Below, piece after piece: positions 38,600-47,632 of a DNA stretch of 64,000 bases. The notes beneath the pieces were generated by a model, which worked only from the letters and a program-made list of their open reading frames with translations, ran no database searches and was not told where the DNA came from. Each line of letters starts with the position of its first letter. Within the stretch, counting starts at the first letter, position 1. The stretch spans positions 372,001 through 436,000 of the forward strand of contig NZ_JAJERB010000004.1 of the NCBI RefSeq assembly GCF_020685205.1, read 5' to 3'. This stretch comes from Hymenobacter translucens (GTDB lineage Bacteria; Bacteroidota; Bacteroidia; Cytophagales; Hymenobacteraceae). A program made the translations under genes and the position numbers.

Positions 38600-41500
38600 A
38601 TGAACGTAAGACTGCTACTGCTTAGCTGGATGCTTGGGTTACTGTTTCTGGTTGCCCCCTCTTTAGCGTATTCCGCCCCTGTCGGGGCTGCTGCCCGTTG
38701 GGACAGCTCTCCGTCGCCGGTTATTACAAGTCCGGCCCAGCTAAGCGCCGTCAGTACGACCACGCCGGGTATCAGCGGAACGTCGACGGCCAATGCGCTT
38801 ATCACCGTGGTAATTGACAATGTGGTGGCCGGCACTACCAACGCCAACTCAAGCGGCCTGTGGAGCTGGACGGTGGCGGTGGGCCTGAGTCAGGGCTCCC
38901 ATACGGTGCATGCCACCGCGACTGTAGGAGTCAGCAGCCCCAGCCCCACGATTACCTTCCGCGTCGATACCGTGGCTCCTGTGGTCACGGCCGTGACCAT
39001 CCCGGCCAACGCTACCTACACCGCTGGTCAAGCCCTGACCTTTACGGTGAGCTTTTCCGAAACCGTGCTGGTCACGACCAATACCGGGGTGCCGTACCTG
39101 AGTTTGACCGTTGGGAGTACGGCCCTCACGGCTGCTTATGTAAGCGGGGCGGGCACGACGGTGCTGACGTTCCGTCACATCCTGCAGCCGGGTCTGGTCG
39201 ATCCTGATGGGGTTACCCTGGGCAGTGCCATCACCCTGAATGGGGGGCGCATCCGCGACGCCGCGACCAATAATGCTTCCCTCACACTGACCGCAGTGCC
39301 GTCGACGGCGGGTGTCCGGGTGGATAGCTCTCCTCCGACCGTTGTGTCGATGAGCCGGCGGGTGCCGATCAGTGCCACAACCAATGCCACCACGCTGGTG
39401 TACCGCCTCTCCTTCAGTGAAAGCGTAACCGGCGTTAACCTGGCGGATTTTACGTTGCTGCTTACGGGTACGGCCTCCGGCATCCTCAGCTCGGTTTCGG
39501 CCGGGAGCGGTACATTCATGGATATCACCATAACCGGTGTCGGGGGCAACGGCAGCCTGCGCCTGCACCTGAACAGCAGCGGCACCGGCATTGCCGATAA
39601 CGCCGGTAACGCCATTAGCGGGGGCTTCAACGGCCAGGCCTACACCATTGACAACGCCCCGCCGGTGGTTACGGGCGTAGTGGATAAAGGCGTGTATGCC
39701 ACGCCGGTTTCCATCAGCTTTAACGAGGGCAACGGTAGCCTGAACGGTAGCTTCTTTGGCTCGGGCTCGGTGGTCAGCGTCGATGGAGCTTACATTCTGG
39801 TCGTGACGGACGAGGCAGGCAATACCACCACCATCAACTTCACCATCGATACCACCGCCCCCAGCGGCACCGTGCTCATCAACGGAGGCGCGGCCCGTAC
39901 CAACACGGCCAGCGTGACCTTGACCGTTACGGCCAGCAGTGCCACCCAGATGCGCTTCTCCAACGACAACAGCACCTATAGCGCCTGGGAGCCCGTAACG
40001 TCTTCCCGAACCTGGGGGCTGAGCACGCCTGACGGTCTGAAAACCGTTTATATGCAGCTGCGCGACGGGGCGGGCAATATCTCCCCGGTCTTTACCGATA
40101 ACATCGACTTCGACGGCACTCCCCCGGTGTTAACCATCAGCAGCCCGGCCGGGAGCGTGACGACTACCAGCCCGATTCCCTTAACTTTTGTCTTCAGCGA
40201 AGCCATAACCGGATTTAACGCCGGCAGCATCGGGCTCAGCAGTGGCACGCTGTCAGGGTTCAGCGGGAGCGGAGCCAGCTACAGCGCCGTGCTGACTCCG
40301 GCCGGCAACGGTCCGGTTACCGTCAGCATTGCTGCCGGGGCCGGGCAGGACGCTGCCGCCAACGACAACCTGGCCGCCGCCTTTACGGTGGAGTACAGCT
40401 CGTTTGTGGGCTGGACCGGCAACACCTCGTCAGCCTGGAACCTGCCTGCCAACTGGTGGGGCGGGATTGTGCCCGGGGCCGGCGAAAACGTGGTAATTCC
40501 GGCCGGGCTGGCCCGCTACCCCGTGCTGTCCTCGGGCACCATTACGGTCAGGAGTATGACGATTGAGGCCGGAGCCGTATTCGGGCAAAGCGGGGGCACG
40601 CTCGACGTGAAGGGCGACTTCGTCAACCACGGGACCCTGAATGCCCGCGGCGGCCTGATTCAACTCAGCGGCCCGGCCCGGCAAACCATCGGCGGGGCCA
40701 GCACCAGCCGCTTCTTCGACCTGACGGTAGGTCCGCAGGGAGTTATTCAGGCAACCCCGGCGGCTGTGCGCCACGTCCTGCAGCTCAATGGCGTGCTGCT
40801 TACGGACGGATTTCCACTGACCTTGATTTCTGACAACAGCGGCACTGCCATGGTCGTCAACAACGGGGGGGTGGTAAGTGGAAATGCTACCGTGCAGCGC
40901 TACATTGACCCGACCCTGAATGCCGGGCTGGGATACCGGCACTATTCCTCCCCGGTGGTAGGAGCAACCGTGGGCAGCCTGGCTACGGCCGGCTTTGCGC
41001 CCGTCGTGAATGAGGCCTACAACACGGCCGCCAACCCGGGCGCCGTCAACCCGTTTCCCACTGTTTTTGGCTACAATGAAAGCCGGCTCACGGCTGCTTC
41101 GGCCACTACCCGCGCCTTTGATTTCGGCTGGGAGTCGCCGGCTGCTCTGGGCAGTGCGCTGGTGCGGGGCCGGGGCTACACCGTGAACGTGCCGGCCACC
41201 GCCACCGTCAGCCTGGTGGGTTCCCTCAACAACGGCCCCGTGACGGTGACCGGGCTGGGCCGGGGCGAAACTACCAGCTCGGGCTGGCACCTGCTGGGCA
41301 ACCCGTATGCCGCGCCCATCGACTGGGACCTGCTCACCAAGCCCACCGGCATGCTTCCGACCGTGTACGTCTACCGCTCGGGCACGCAGTACGGTGGCGG
41401 CTATGCCACCTACCTGAACGGCATCGGCGACCTGACCGATGGCGTAATTCCGGCTATGCAGGCCTTCTTTGTACGGACCACGCAGCCCGTGTCCAGCTTC

Positions 41501-42262
41501 GAGTTCACCAATGCCGCCCGCCTCACGAGCTATGCCAACCCCGTGTTCCGCCGCGGCACCGCGGAGCAGCGGCCGGTGCTGCAGCTGGCCGCCACCAACC
41601 CGACCGGGCAGAAGGACGTCACCTTTGTATACCTGGAAACCGGGGCTACGGCCGGCTTCGACGCCGCCTACGACGCTCCTAAGCTGCTGAACGGCTTGGT
41701 GCGCTGCTACACCCTGACTCCGGCAGAAGAAGCGCTGGCCATCAACGGGCTGGGCTCCGTCGGCACGCCCCAGTCGCTGCCCTTAGTGGTGGAAGGAGTT
41801 GCCGGTAACTGGCAGTTCGACGTGGAAGCCCTGCTGAATGCCGGCCAGCTGACCGTGGAGCTGGAAGACCGGGTGCTGGGAACGCGGCAGGTGCTGACCA
41901 GTGGCCGCCGCTACGCTTTTGCCCACTCCGGCGGGCAGAATAAGACCCGCTTTGTGCTGCACCTGAACGCCGGACGCGTCACGGTGCAGCAGGGGCCCGG
42001 GGCCGGGCCGGCGGTGGAGGTATTTCCCAACCCCACCAATCAGGAGCATGGCGTGAAGGTGCGGGCAAGCGGCCTCAGCGCACCGGAACTGACCATCAGT
42101 CTCTACAACAGCCTGGGCCAGCTCGTGCAGACGCAAACCGTGCGCACAACTCAGGGTAGCGCCGAAGCTGTCCTGGCAACCCGGTCCCTGGCTGCCGGAG
42201 TGTACACGCTGCAACTGCGCCACGCCCAGGGCCAAACGGTGAAAAAGCTACTTATTAACTAA
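38600..42262 (+). CDS. Large T9SS surface protein with bacterial Ig-like repeats
   Basis: 1220 residues from the ATG at 38600, which opens a signal peptide (MNVRLLLLSWMLGLLFLVAP). Several bacterial Ig-like domains follow (about 35-600), including GTSTANALITVVIDN, FTVSFSETVLV with GVTLGSAITLNGG, and AGSVTTTSPIPLTFVFSEAI. Residues about 730-1130 are a block shared with the 2220-residue protein (RYIDPTLNAGLGYRHYSSPV, PFPTVFGYNESR, GWHLLGNPYAAPIDW, LETGATAGFD). The T9SS type A tail closes the protein (FPNPTNQEHGVKVRAS ... LAAGVYTLQLRH). Predicted cell-surface adhesin or matrix component. A very strong terminator follows. Confidence 0.88.
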   Translation: MNVRLLLLSWMLGLLFLVAPSLAYSAPVGAAARWDSSPSPVITSPAQLSAVSTTTPGISGTSTANALITVVIDNVVAGTTNANSSGLWSWTVAVGLSQGSHTVHATATVGVSSPSPTITFRVDTVAPVVTAVTIPANATYTAGQALTFTVSFSETVLVTTNTGVPYLSLTVGSTALTAAYVSGAGTTVLTFRHILQPGLVDPDGVTLGSAITLNGGRIRDAATNNASLTLTAVPSTAGVRVDSSPPTVVSMSRRVPISATTNATTLVYRLSFSESVTGVNLADFTLLLTGTASGILSSVSAGSGTFMDITITGVGGNGSLRLHLNSSGTGIADNAGNAISGGFNGQAYTIDNAPPVVTGVVDKGVYATPVSISFNEGNGSLNGSFFGSGSVVSVDGAYILVVTDEAGNTTTINFTIDTTAPSGTVLINGGAARTNTASVTLTVTASSATQMRFSNDNSTYSAWEPVTSSRTWGLSTPDGLKTVYMQLRDGAGNISPVFTDNIDFDGTPPVLTISSPAGSVTTTSPIPLTFVFSEAITGFNAGSIGLSSGTLSGFSGSGASYSAVLTPAGNGPVTVSIAAGAGQDAAANDNLAAAFTVEYSSFVGWTGNTSSAWNLPANWWGGIVPGAGENVVIPAGLARYPVLSSGTITVRSMTIEAGAVFGQSGGTLDVKGDFVNHGTLNARGGLIQLSGPARQTIGGASTSRFFDLTVGPQGVIQATPAAVRHVLQLNGVLLTDGFPLTLISDNSGTAMVVNNGGVVSGNATVQRYIDPTLNAGLGYRHYSSPVVGATVGSLATAGFAPVVNEAYNTAANPGAVNPFPTVFGYNESRLTAASATTRAFDFGWESPAALGSALVRGRGYTVNVPATATVSLVGSLNNGPVTVTGLGRGETTSSGWHLLGNPYAAPIDWDLLTKPTGMLPTVYVYRSGTQYGGGYATYLNGIGDLTDGVIPAMQAFFVRTTQPVSSFEFTNAARLTSYANPVFRRGTAEQRPVLQLAATNPTGQKDVTFVYLETGATAGFDAAYDAPKLLNGLVRCYTLTPAEEALAINGLGSVGTPQSLPLVVEGVAGNWQFDVEALLNAGQLTVELEDRVLGTRQVLTSGRRYAFAHSGGQNKTRFVLHLNAGRVTVQQGPGAGPAVEVFPNPTNQEHGVKVRASGLSAPELTISLYNSLGQLVQTQTVRTTQGSAEAVLATRSLAAGVYTLQLRHAQGQTVKKLLIN

Positions 42263-42275
42263 TCTGCTATCTACT

Positions 42276-42317
42276 AAACGAAAGCAGCCCGTCGTACCCG
42301 ACGGGCTGCTTTCGTTT
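42276..42317. terminator. Strong terminator after T9SS gene
   Basis: A 19-bp perfect stem (left arm 42276-42294, right arm 42299-42317; core GAAAGCAGCCCGTCG / CGACGGGCTGCTTTC) with loop TACC, flanked by A- and T-runs. It could serve both strands, as the next gene is convergent. Confidence 0.9.
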
Positions 42318-42334
42318 GTAACCGGCCACTGGGT

Positions 42335-42799
42335 TTAACTGCGCTTCAGGCCGGCCAGCAGCATCTCCACGGCCTTTGCAATACGGCGGGAGCGGGTTTC
42401 GGGCTTTTTGGCTTCCGCTATCCACTGCGCGTATTCCTTGCGGTGGGTGTAAGCCAGCTTGTCGAAGATGGCCCGGGCTTCGGGCACGGCGTTCAGCGCT
42501 GCTGCCAGCTCCTCGGGTACGTCCACCACGCGCTCGGCCGTATCCCGGGAAAGGCTGATTGTGACGGTGTCGCCGGGGTGCTTGCCGATGGCCGCCCGGG
42601 TGGCTTTGTGAATCAGCAGAATGTGATGCCCGCCCATGGGGGAGAGGCTGGAGCTGAACGGATACCCGTCGATGGTACCCCGCACCCGTACCAGAGCCCG
42701 GGTGCCGAACAGGGCCGGCACGTCGAGCGGGGGAAGGCAGAAGGCGCCCCCGCTATTGTGGCTTTCCATAACCGCCTCGAAGGAATGCACGTCGTTCAT
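42335..42799 (-). CDS. DUF1905 / YdeI-OmpD-associated family protein
   Basis: 154 residues. N-terminal DUF1905-like barrel (about 5-95: VRVRGTIDGYPFSSSLSPMG, KHPGDTVTISLSRDTAERVV) and C-terminal YdeI/OmpD-associated motif (about 100-150: ARAIFDKLAYTHRKEYAQWI, EAKKPETRSRRIAKAVEML). The family has been linked to bacteriocin protection and stress, but its biochemistry is unknown. It lies 20 nt downstream of the half-glycosyltransferase gene on the same strand, probably one transcript. Confidence 0.87.
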   Translation of the reverse strand: MNDVHSFEAVMESHNSGGAFCLPPLDVPALFGTRALVRVRGTIDGYPFSSSLSPMGGHHILLIHKATRAAIGKHPGDTVTISLSRDTAERVVDVPEELAAALNAVPEARAIFDKLAYTHRKEYAQWIAEAKKPETRSRRIAKAVEMLLAGLKRS

Positions 42800-42819
42800 G
42801 ACCAGCTACCCGTAGGTAA

Positions 42820-43692
42820 TTAGGCTGTAGTAGTTTCCTGAAGCGTGCGCAGCACCTCGGCGGCCAGCTGGGCCGTGTCGGCGCCGGCCGGCACGACCCG
42901 CAGCCGCTTGGGCGTGAGGCCGTAAAGCGAGGTAAGCTGCTCGGCCAGGGCTTCGGTGGCGGCCAGCACCGCATCGGCCCGGCGCAGCACGAGCCGCTCC
43001 AGCTCCAGCACCCAGCCCCGGTCGGCCAGCGTGTTGCGGTCGGTGGCCAGGGAGGTGACGTGCAGCACCAGGGGCTTGCCGGTGCGCTGCCGGATTTCGA
43101 GCCCCGCCAGCCACGTGGGCCAGTCGGCGGCGTAGATCAGCCCAAACGACTGCGTTGCCGCCAGCCGGGTGGCAAAGCGGGCATACTGAATTACCCGGAA
43201 GTTCAGGTCGCCGGCGGCCTGCTCGGGCTGCAGCGAAGCCAGCGCCTCGGCAAAAGCCGTGGAAGGCTCCGCGGCCCCCGGGGTCGGGGCCGCTTCGGCG
43301 GTGATGGTGCGGGAATCAGAGCCGACGGCGCCGGCCGCCGAGGCCGGAACGGCAGAAGTGGGCGCAACCTGATTCTGGTCGGTTTTCGAAGTGGAAGAAA
43401 CCTGGCTGCTGCCGCCCACGTAAGGCGCGGCGGGCGACTGCCACTCCTGCGCGCTGCGGGCGGGCAGGGGAGCGGCGGCTTCGAGCTGCTCGGCCGAGAA
43501 GTTGCCCAGACCAGTCAGGGAGGCACCGGCGCTGAGCTCGGCTCCGGCCGCGAGGTGGGGGACAATGACTGCTACCGTTGCGTGCTGGGTTAGCTGCTGA
43601 GCCAGGGCCAGGCTGGCCGGGGCACCGGGTTCTCCGCTTCGGGGCACGTCGTCCCAGCCCAGGAATAAAACCTGGAGGTGTTCATCTTTCAT
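42820..43692 (-). CDS. GT-B glycosyltransferase N-terminal domain, lacking the catalytic C-terminal half
   Basis: 290 residues. It starts LQVLFLGWDDVPRSGEPGAP, like the N-terminal Rossmann domain of GT4/GT5 glycogen-synthase-like enzymes, and later has FGLIYAADWPTWLAGLEIRQ, PLVLHVTSLATDRN and LVLRRADAVLAATEALAEQL. It stops at RLRVVPAGADTAQLAAEVLR, where full-length relatives pass into the nucleotide-sugar-binding C-terminal domain. A low-complexity Ala/Ser/Pro/Thr stretch (about 75-150) interrupts the fold. Without the donor domain it is unlikely to be an active transferase; it may be a truncated remnant or a binding protein. It is divergent from the GH31 gene. Confidence 0.65.
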   Translation of the reverse strand: MKDEHLQVLFLGWDDVPRSGEPGAPASLALAQQLTQHATVAVIVPHLAAGAELSAGASLTGLGNFSAEQLEAAAPLPARSAQEWQSPAAPYVGGSSQVSSTSKTDQNQVAPTSAVPASAAGAVGSDSRTITAEAAPTPGAAEPSTAFAEALASLQPEQAAGDLNFRVIQYARFATRLAATQSFGLIYAADWPTWLAGLEIRQRTGKPLVLHVTSLATDRNTLADRGWVLELERLVLRRADAVLAATEALAEQLTSLYGLTPKRLRVVPAGADTAQLAAEVLRTLQETTTA

Positions 43693-43945
43693 AATCAGTT
43701 CTGAGCGGAACGTAGTCCGTAGTAGGCGTGGGAAAGTCAGTTAAACCGCTGAAAACGGCTTTCCCGTAATTCGCTGCTAATGTTAAATAAAAATAGCGGG
43801 AATCATTTTTACCTTGCGCACTTAATCATTCCGGACCGGCAAGAATTTTCTGCATAGCCGATCCGGCCATTTTTTCCGGGTCCGCGGTACCTGCTTCCGG
43901 CAATGCCGGAATTTTTTTGCCCGTTTACCCCGACCATCCACTCCC

Positions 43946-46378
43946 ATGAGCGAGACGACGATACCCGAGAATAACTACATGATCAATGACTTGGCCGCCC
44001 GGGCCAAGCAAGAGTTTTTCGCCGGTCAGGTGTTGTCCTGCCAGCAGCAGGGCAATGACTTCGTTTTCACCTGCGACAACGGCGTACTGCTCACCCTGCA
44101 GGTCGTGACCGACAAGATCCTGCGCTTCCGCTACACCACCGACGGCGGCTACGCCCCCGACTTCAGCTACGCCGTGCCCACCGACCGGCCCCGGGAAACG
44201 CTGGAGTTTCTGGAATTCAAGGAAAAGGACGACCACTACCGCATCACCACCGAACGGCTGATCTGCACCATTGCCAAGCAGAATCTGGAGTCCCGCATCC
44301 TGAACCGCTCGGGCCTGGTGCTCAGCGCCGACGAGAAAGGCTTTCACTGGGAGTACGACGACGAAAGCGGCAATGACATCGTGAAGATGAGCAAGCAGGT
44401 GCAGAGCGGCGTCCACTACTACGGCCTCGGCGACAAGCCCGACAACATGAACCTGCGGGGCAAGCGGTACACCAACTGGGGCACCGACACCTACGGCTAC
44501 GGCAAGGGCTCCGACCCGCTGTACAAGAACGTGCCGTTCTACCTGGAGCTGCACCAGAAGATTGCCCACGGCATCTTCTTCGACAACACCTTCAAGTCGT
44601 TTTTCGACTTTGCCGCCGAGCGGGCCGACGTAACCAGCTTCTGGGCCCAGGGTGGGGAGATGAACTACTACTTCATCTACGGCCCGTCTCTGCTCGAAGT
44701 AACGGAGGAGTACACCCGCCTGACCGGCACACCCGAGCTGCCCCCGCTGTGGGCTCTGGGCTACCACCAGTGCAAGTGGAGCTACTTTCCCGAAAGCACC
44801 GTGCGCCAGATTGCCGGCGGCCTGCGCGACCGGCAGATTCCCTGCGACGCTATCTACCTCGACATCGACTACATGGACGGGTACCGGTGCTTTACCTGGA
44901 GCCCCGAGCATTTCCCCGAGCCGAAGAAGATGGTGCAGGAGCTGGCCCAGGACGGATTCAAGACCATCGTCATCATCGACCCCGGCATCAAGATTGACCC
45001 CAAGTACCCGGTTTACACCGAAGCCCTGGCCAACGACTACTTCTGCCGCCGCGCCGATGGTCCGCTGATGAAGGGCTCGGTGTGGCCCGGCCTGTGCAAC
45101 TTCCCCGACTTCACCCGTCCCCAGGTGCGCGAGTGGTGGGCCGGGCTGTTCAAGGGCCTCATTGCCGAAGACGGGGTGAAGGGCGTGTGGAACGACATGA
45201 ACGAGCCGGCCGTGTTTGAGAAAGGCACCTTTCCCGACGATGTGCGCTTCGACTACGACGGGCACCACGCCTCCCACCGCAAGGCCCACAACATTTACGG
45301 CATGCAGATGGCCCGGGCCACGAACGAAGGCGTGAAGCGCTTCAGCTACCCCAACCGGCCGTTCACCATCACCCGCAGCACGTATTCCGGCGGGCAGCGC
45401 TACTCCTCGGGCTGGACCGGCGACAACATGGCGTCCTGGGAGCACCTGTGGCTGGCCAACATCCAGTGCCAGCGCCTGAGCATCTCGGGCTTCAGCTTCG
45501 TGGGCTCCGACGTGGGCGGCTTTATCGACACGCCCGACGGGGAGCTGTACGTGCGCTGGGTGGCGCTGGCGGCCTTTCACCCGTTCTTCCGCACCCACTC
45601 CAGCGGGGACCACGGCGACCAGGAGCCCTGGAGCTTCGGCGACCCGTACACTGGCCTGGCACGGCAGTTTATCGAGCTGCGCTACCGCCTGCTGCCCTAC
45701 ATGTACACCACCTTCTGGCAGTACGTGCAGCGGGGCACGCCCATGCTACGCCCCCTGGCCTTCCTCGACCAGACCGATACCGATACCTACCTGCGCATGG
45801 CGGAATTTGGGCTGGGCGACCACCTGCTCGTGTGCCCCATCACCCAGGCCGGAGCCGACGGCCGCTGGATGTACCTGCCCCGCGGCGACTGGTTCTACTA
45901 CTGGACCGACGAGCCCCGCACCGGCGGCGCTGAGGTGTGGGCCAGCGCCCCGCTCGACCGGATTCCGGTATTCGTCAAGGCCGGCGCCGTCATTCCGATG
46001 TACCCGGTGATGCAGTACGTGGGCGAGAAAAAGGTGGAAGAGCTGACCCTGCACGTCTATTACAAGGAAGGCGAGGAAAGCAGCGTACTCTACGACGACG
46101 GCGGAGAAGGCTACGGCTACGAGCAGGGGCATAGCACTACCCGCCGCTTCACCGTCGAAGGCGCTGCGGAGAGCCTCACGCTCCGCCAGCACATCGAAGG
46201 CGACTACCAGCCCACCTTTTCCACGTTCCGCGTGGTGCTGCACGGCCTGCCGTTCGGGGCCCTCAAGCTCACCGTGGACGGCAAAACCACGCAGGCGACC
46301 AAGCATGCCACTGAAACAGGCCTCTCACTTCCCGATGTGGTGGTAGCGGCCAGCTTCGCGGAGTTGACGGTACGCTAG
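43946..46378 (+). CDS. GH31 alpha-glucosidase, intracellular
   Basis: 810 residues, no signal peptide. GH31 barrel with nucleophile Asp417 in GVWNDMNEPAVF and acid/base Asp522 in FVGSDVGGF; ALGYHQCKWSY and YLDIDYMDGYRCFTW are further family signatures. An N-terminal beta-sandwich (about 30-240) and a DUF5110-like C-terminal region (about 680-805) complete the usual architecture. It would hydrolyse alpha-glucosidic bonds of malto-oligosaccharides in the cytoplasm, which fits with the nearby branching enzyme. TACCTTGC at 43810-43817 is a possible -7 box. A good terminator follows. Confidence 0.95.
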   Translation: MSETTIPENNYMINDLAARAKQEFFAGQVLSCQQQGNDFVFTCDNGVLLTLQVVTDKILRFRYTTDGGYAPDFSYAVPTDRPRETLEFLEFKEKDDHYRITTERLICTIAKQNLESRILNRSGLVLSADEKGFHWEYDDESGNDIVKMSKQVQSGVHYYGLGDKPDNMNLRGKRYTNWGTDTYGYGKGSDPLYKNVPFYLELHQKIAHGIFFDNTFKSFFDFAAERADVTSFWAQGGEMNYYFIYGPSLLEVTEEYTRLTGTPELPPLWALGYHQCKWSYFPESTVRQIAGGLRDRQIPCDAIYLDIDYMDGYRCFTWSPEHFPEPKKMVQELAQDGFKTIVIIDPGIKIDPKYPVYTEALANDYFCRRADGPLMKGSVWPGLCNFPDFTRPQVREWWAGLFKGLIAEDGVKGVWNDMNEPAVFEKGTFPDDVRFDYDGHHASHRKAHNIYGMQMARATNEGVKRFSYPNRPFTITRSTYSGGQRYSSGWTGDNMASWEHLWLANIQCQRLSISGFSFVGSDVGGFIDTPDGELYVRWVALAAFHPFFRTHSSGDHGDQEPWSFGDPYTGLARQFIELRYRLLPYMYTTFWQYVQRGTPMLRPLAFLDQTDTDTYLRMAEFGLGDHLLVCPITQAGADGRWMYLPRGDWFYYWTDEPRTGGAEVWASAPLDRIPVFVKAGAVIPMYPVMQYVGEKKVEELTLHVYYKEGEESSVLYDDGGEGYGYEQGHSTTRRFTVEGAAESLTLRQHIEGDYQPTFSTFRVVLHGLPFGALKLTVDGKTTQATKHATETGLSLPDVVVAASFAELTVR

Positions 46379-46395
46379 CCTCCGTTTAGGAAAAG

Positions 46396-46430
46396 AAAAA
46401 GCCCCGTAGAACCTGTCTGCGGGGCTTTTT
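46396..46430 (+). terminator. Rho-independent terminator after GH31 gene
   Basis: Stem AAAAAGCCCCG / CGGGGCTTTTT. Confidence 0.88.
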
Positions 46431-46541
46431 GTGCAGTAATAAGGCCGTTTGCTTTTTCAAAACAGTCGACAGGTAGTTTGGGCTTGCAACGGAAAGGGCC
46501 GCAGCCACCCGGCGCGGCCCTTTCCGTTGCAGCAGGTGGCG

Positions 46542-47612
46542 TTACAGGTTTTCGCGCAGGTACTGGTACACCTCCGGGTGAGACAGCAGTCCGGCGTGGC
46601 TCTGCCGGGCAAACGTGCGGGTGCTGACCGTAAAGTCGGGACCCAGGGCGGGGTCGCCGAAGGTGCGGCCCAGGGCGCTGCCCCCGCCCACGAGTCCGTC
46701 GCCGAAGTAGTGGTCGAGGGCAGAGCCCACGGCTTTGAGCAGGGAGCCCACCAGCACGTGGTAGTGCACGCCCGGCAGCGGGGGCACCGTGGTGCGCGGG
46801 GCCGTCAGGATGTCGTCGGCGTGCTCGTCGCGCCAGTCTTCCTCCACCAGCAGGGCATGGCGCAGGTCCTTGATGCCGTTGCTGCGCTGGTCCATGGCCC
46901 GGCTCAGAAAGCGGGTCGGCGCCACGTTGATCTTGCGCAGCATTACCGAGGTGAAATGACTGTTCTGCTCCAGAAAAGAGCCTTCGTTGGGCACACCAAG
47001 TAGGAATACCGACCGTAGCCGGCCTATCCACGGTGCCGCCGGGCCCGGTCGGGTGCCGTAGTAGCCCGCGCTCCGAATGACGAGCCCGCCCATCGAGTGG
47101 CCCACCAGCACCAGGTCGCTAATGGCGGCAGGGTAGGCTGCGAGCAGCTGGGTCAGTAGCTGACTGAGTTGCTGGCCGTTTTCGGAGATGTGGAGGCCGG
47201 TGTTGTAGCGCAGGTACAGGCAGCGCACTCCGGCTTCGCGCTGCAGCAGGGGGCCGTAGCGGGGCGTATCGGGCGAGCCGGACTGCCAGATCATCTCGTC
47301 GCCCATCAGCCCGTGCAGAAACAACACGGTTTTCTGGGCTACGCCCTCCAGTCGCAGGCTGTCGACAGAAACGTCGCCGGCGTGCAGGCGGAAGCTCATC
47401 CGGATGGCCCGGTGGTCGTGGCGGGCGGCCAGCTGATCACCAATGGCGCCGTTGAGGATGGGCAGCGTAAAGTGACGATACGACTGTCCGGTGTGGTAAA
47501 GCTGGTCGAGCCCCCGGGCCGAAAGCGACACGGCCCGCCGGGCCGCCGCTTTCACCTGGTGCCAACGCGAAAGCGGCCCGGTGCTTTCGTCACCGGGCCG
47601 CTCGTTGTGCAT
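46542..47612 (-). CDS. Alpha/beta hydrolase (lipase/PGAP1-like)
   Basis: 356 residues, no clear signal peptide. Alpha/beta fold with oxyanion loop TVLFLHGLMGDEMIW, nucleophile elbow LVLVGHSMGGLVIRSAG, and late His candidates (VHYHVLVG, SHAGLLSHPEVYQYL). It resembles triacylglycerol-lipase/PGAP1-type esterases; substrate unknown. Start uncertain: ATG at 47612, or GTG at 47636 that overlaps the stop of the upstream gene (GTGA), which would suggest translational coupling. Confidence 0.85.
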   Translation of the reverse strand: MHNERPGDESTGPLSRWHQVKAAARRAVSLSARGLDQLYHTGQSYRHFTLPILNGAIGDQLAARHDHRAIRMSFRLHAGDVSVDSLRLEGVAQKTVLFLHGLMGDEMIWQSGSPDTPRYGPLLQREAGVRCLYLRYNTGLHISENGQQLSQLLTQLLAAYPAAISDLVLVGHSMGGLVIRSAGYYGTRPGPAAPWIGRLRSVFLLGVPNEGSFLEQNSHFTSVMLRKINVAPTRFLSRAMDQRSNGIKDLRHALLVEEDWRDEHADDILTAPRTTVPPLPGVHYHVLVGSLLKAVGSALDHYFGDGLVGGGSALGRTFGDPALGPDFTVSTRTFARQSHAGLLSHPEVYQYLRENL

Positions 47613-47632
47613 TGAATCTGCAGGGTCTATCT

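Noticed and set aside
43925..45613. Long open frame antisense to the GH31 gene
   Set aside because: Shadow of a certain gene; same compositional bias as the other antisense frames.
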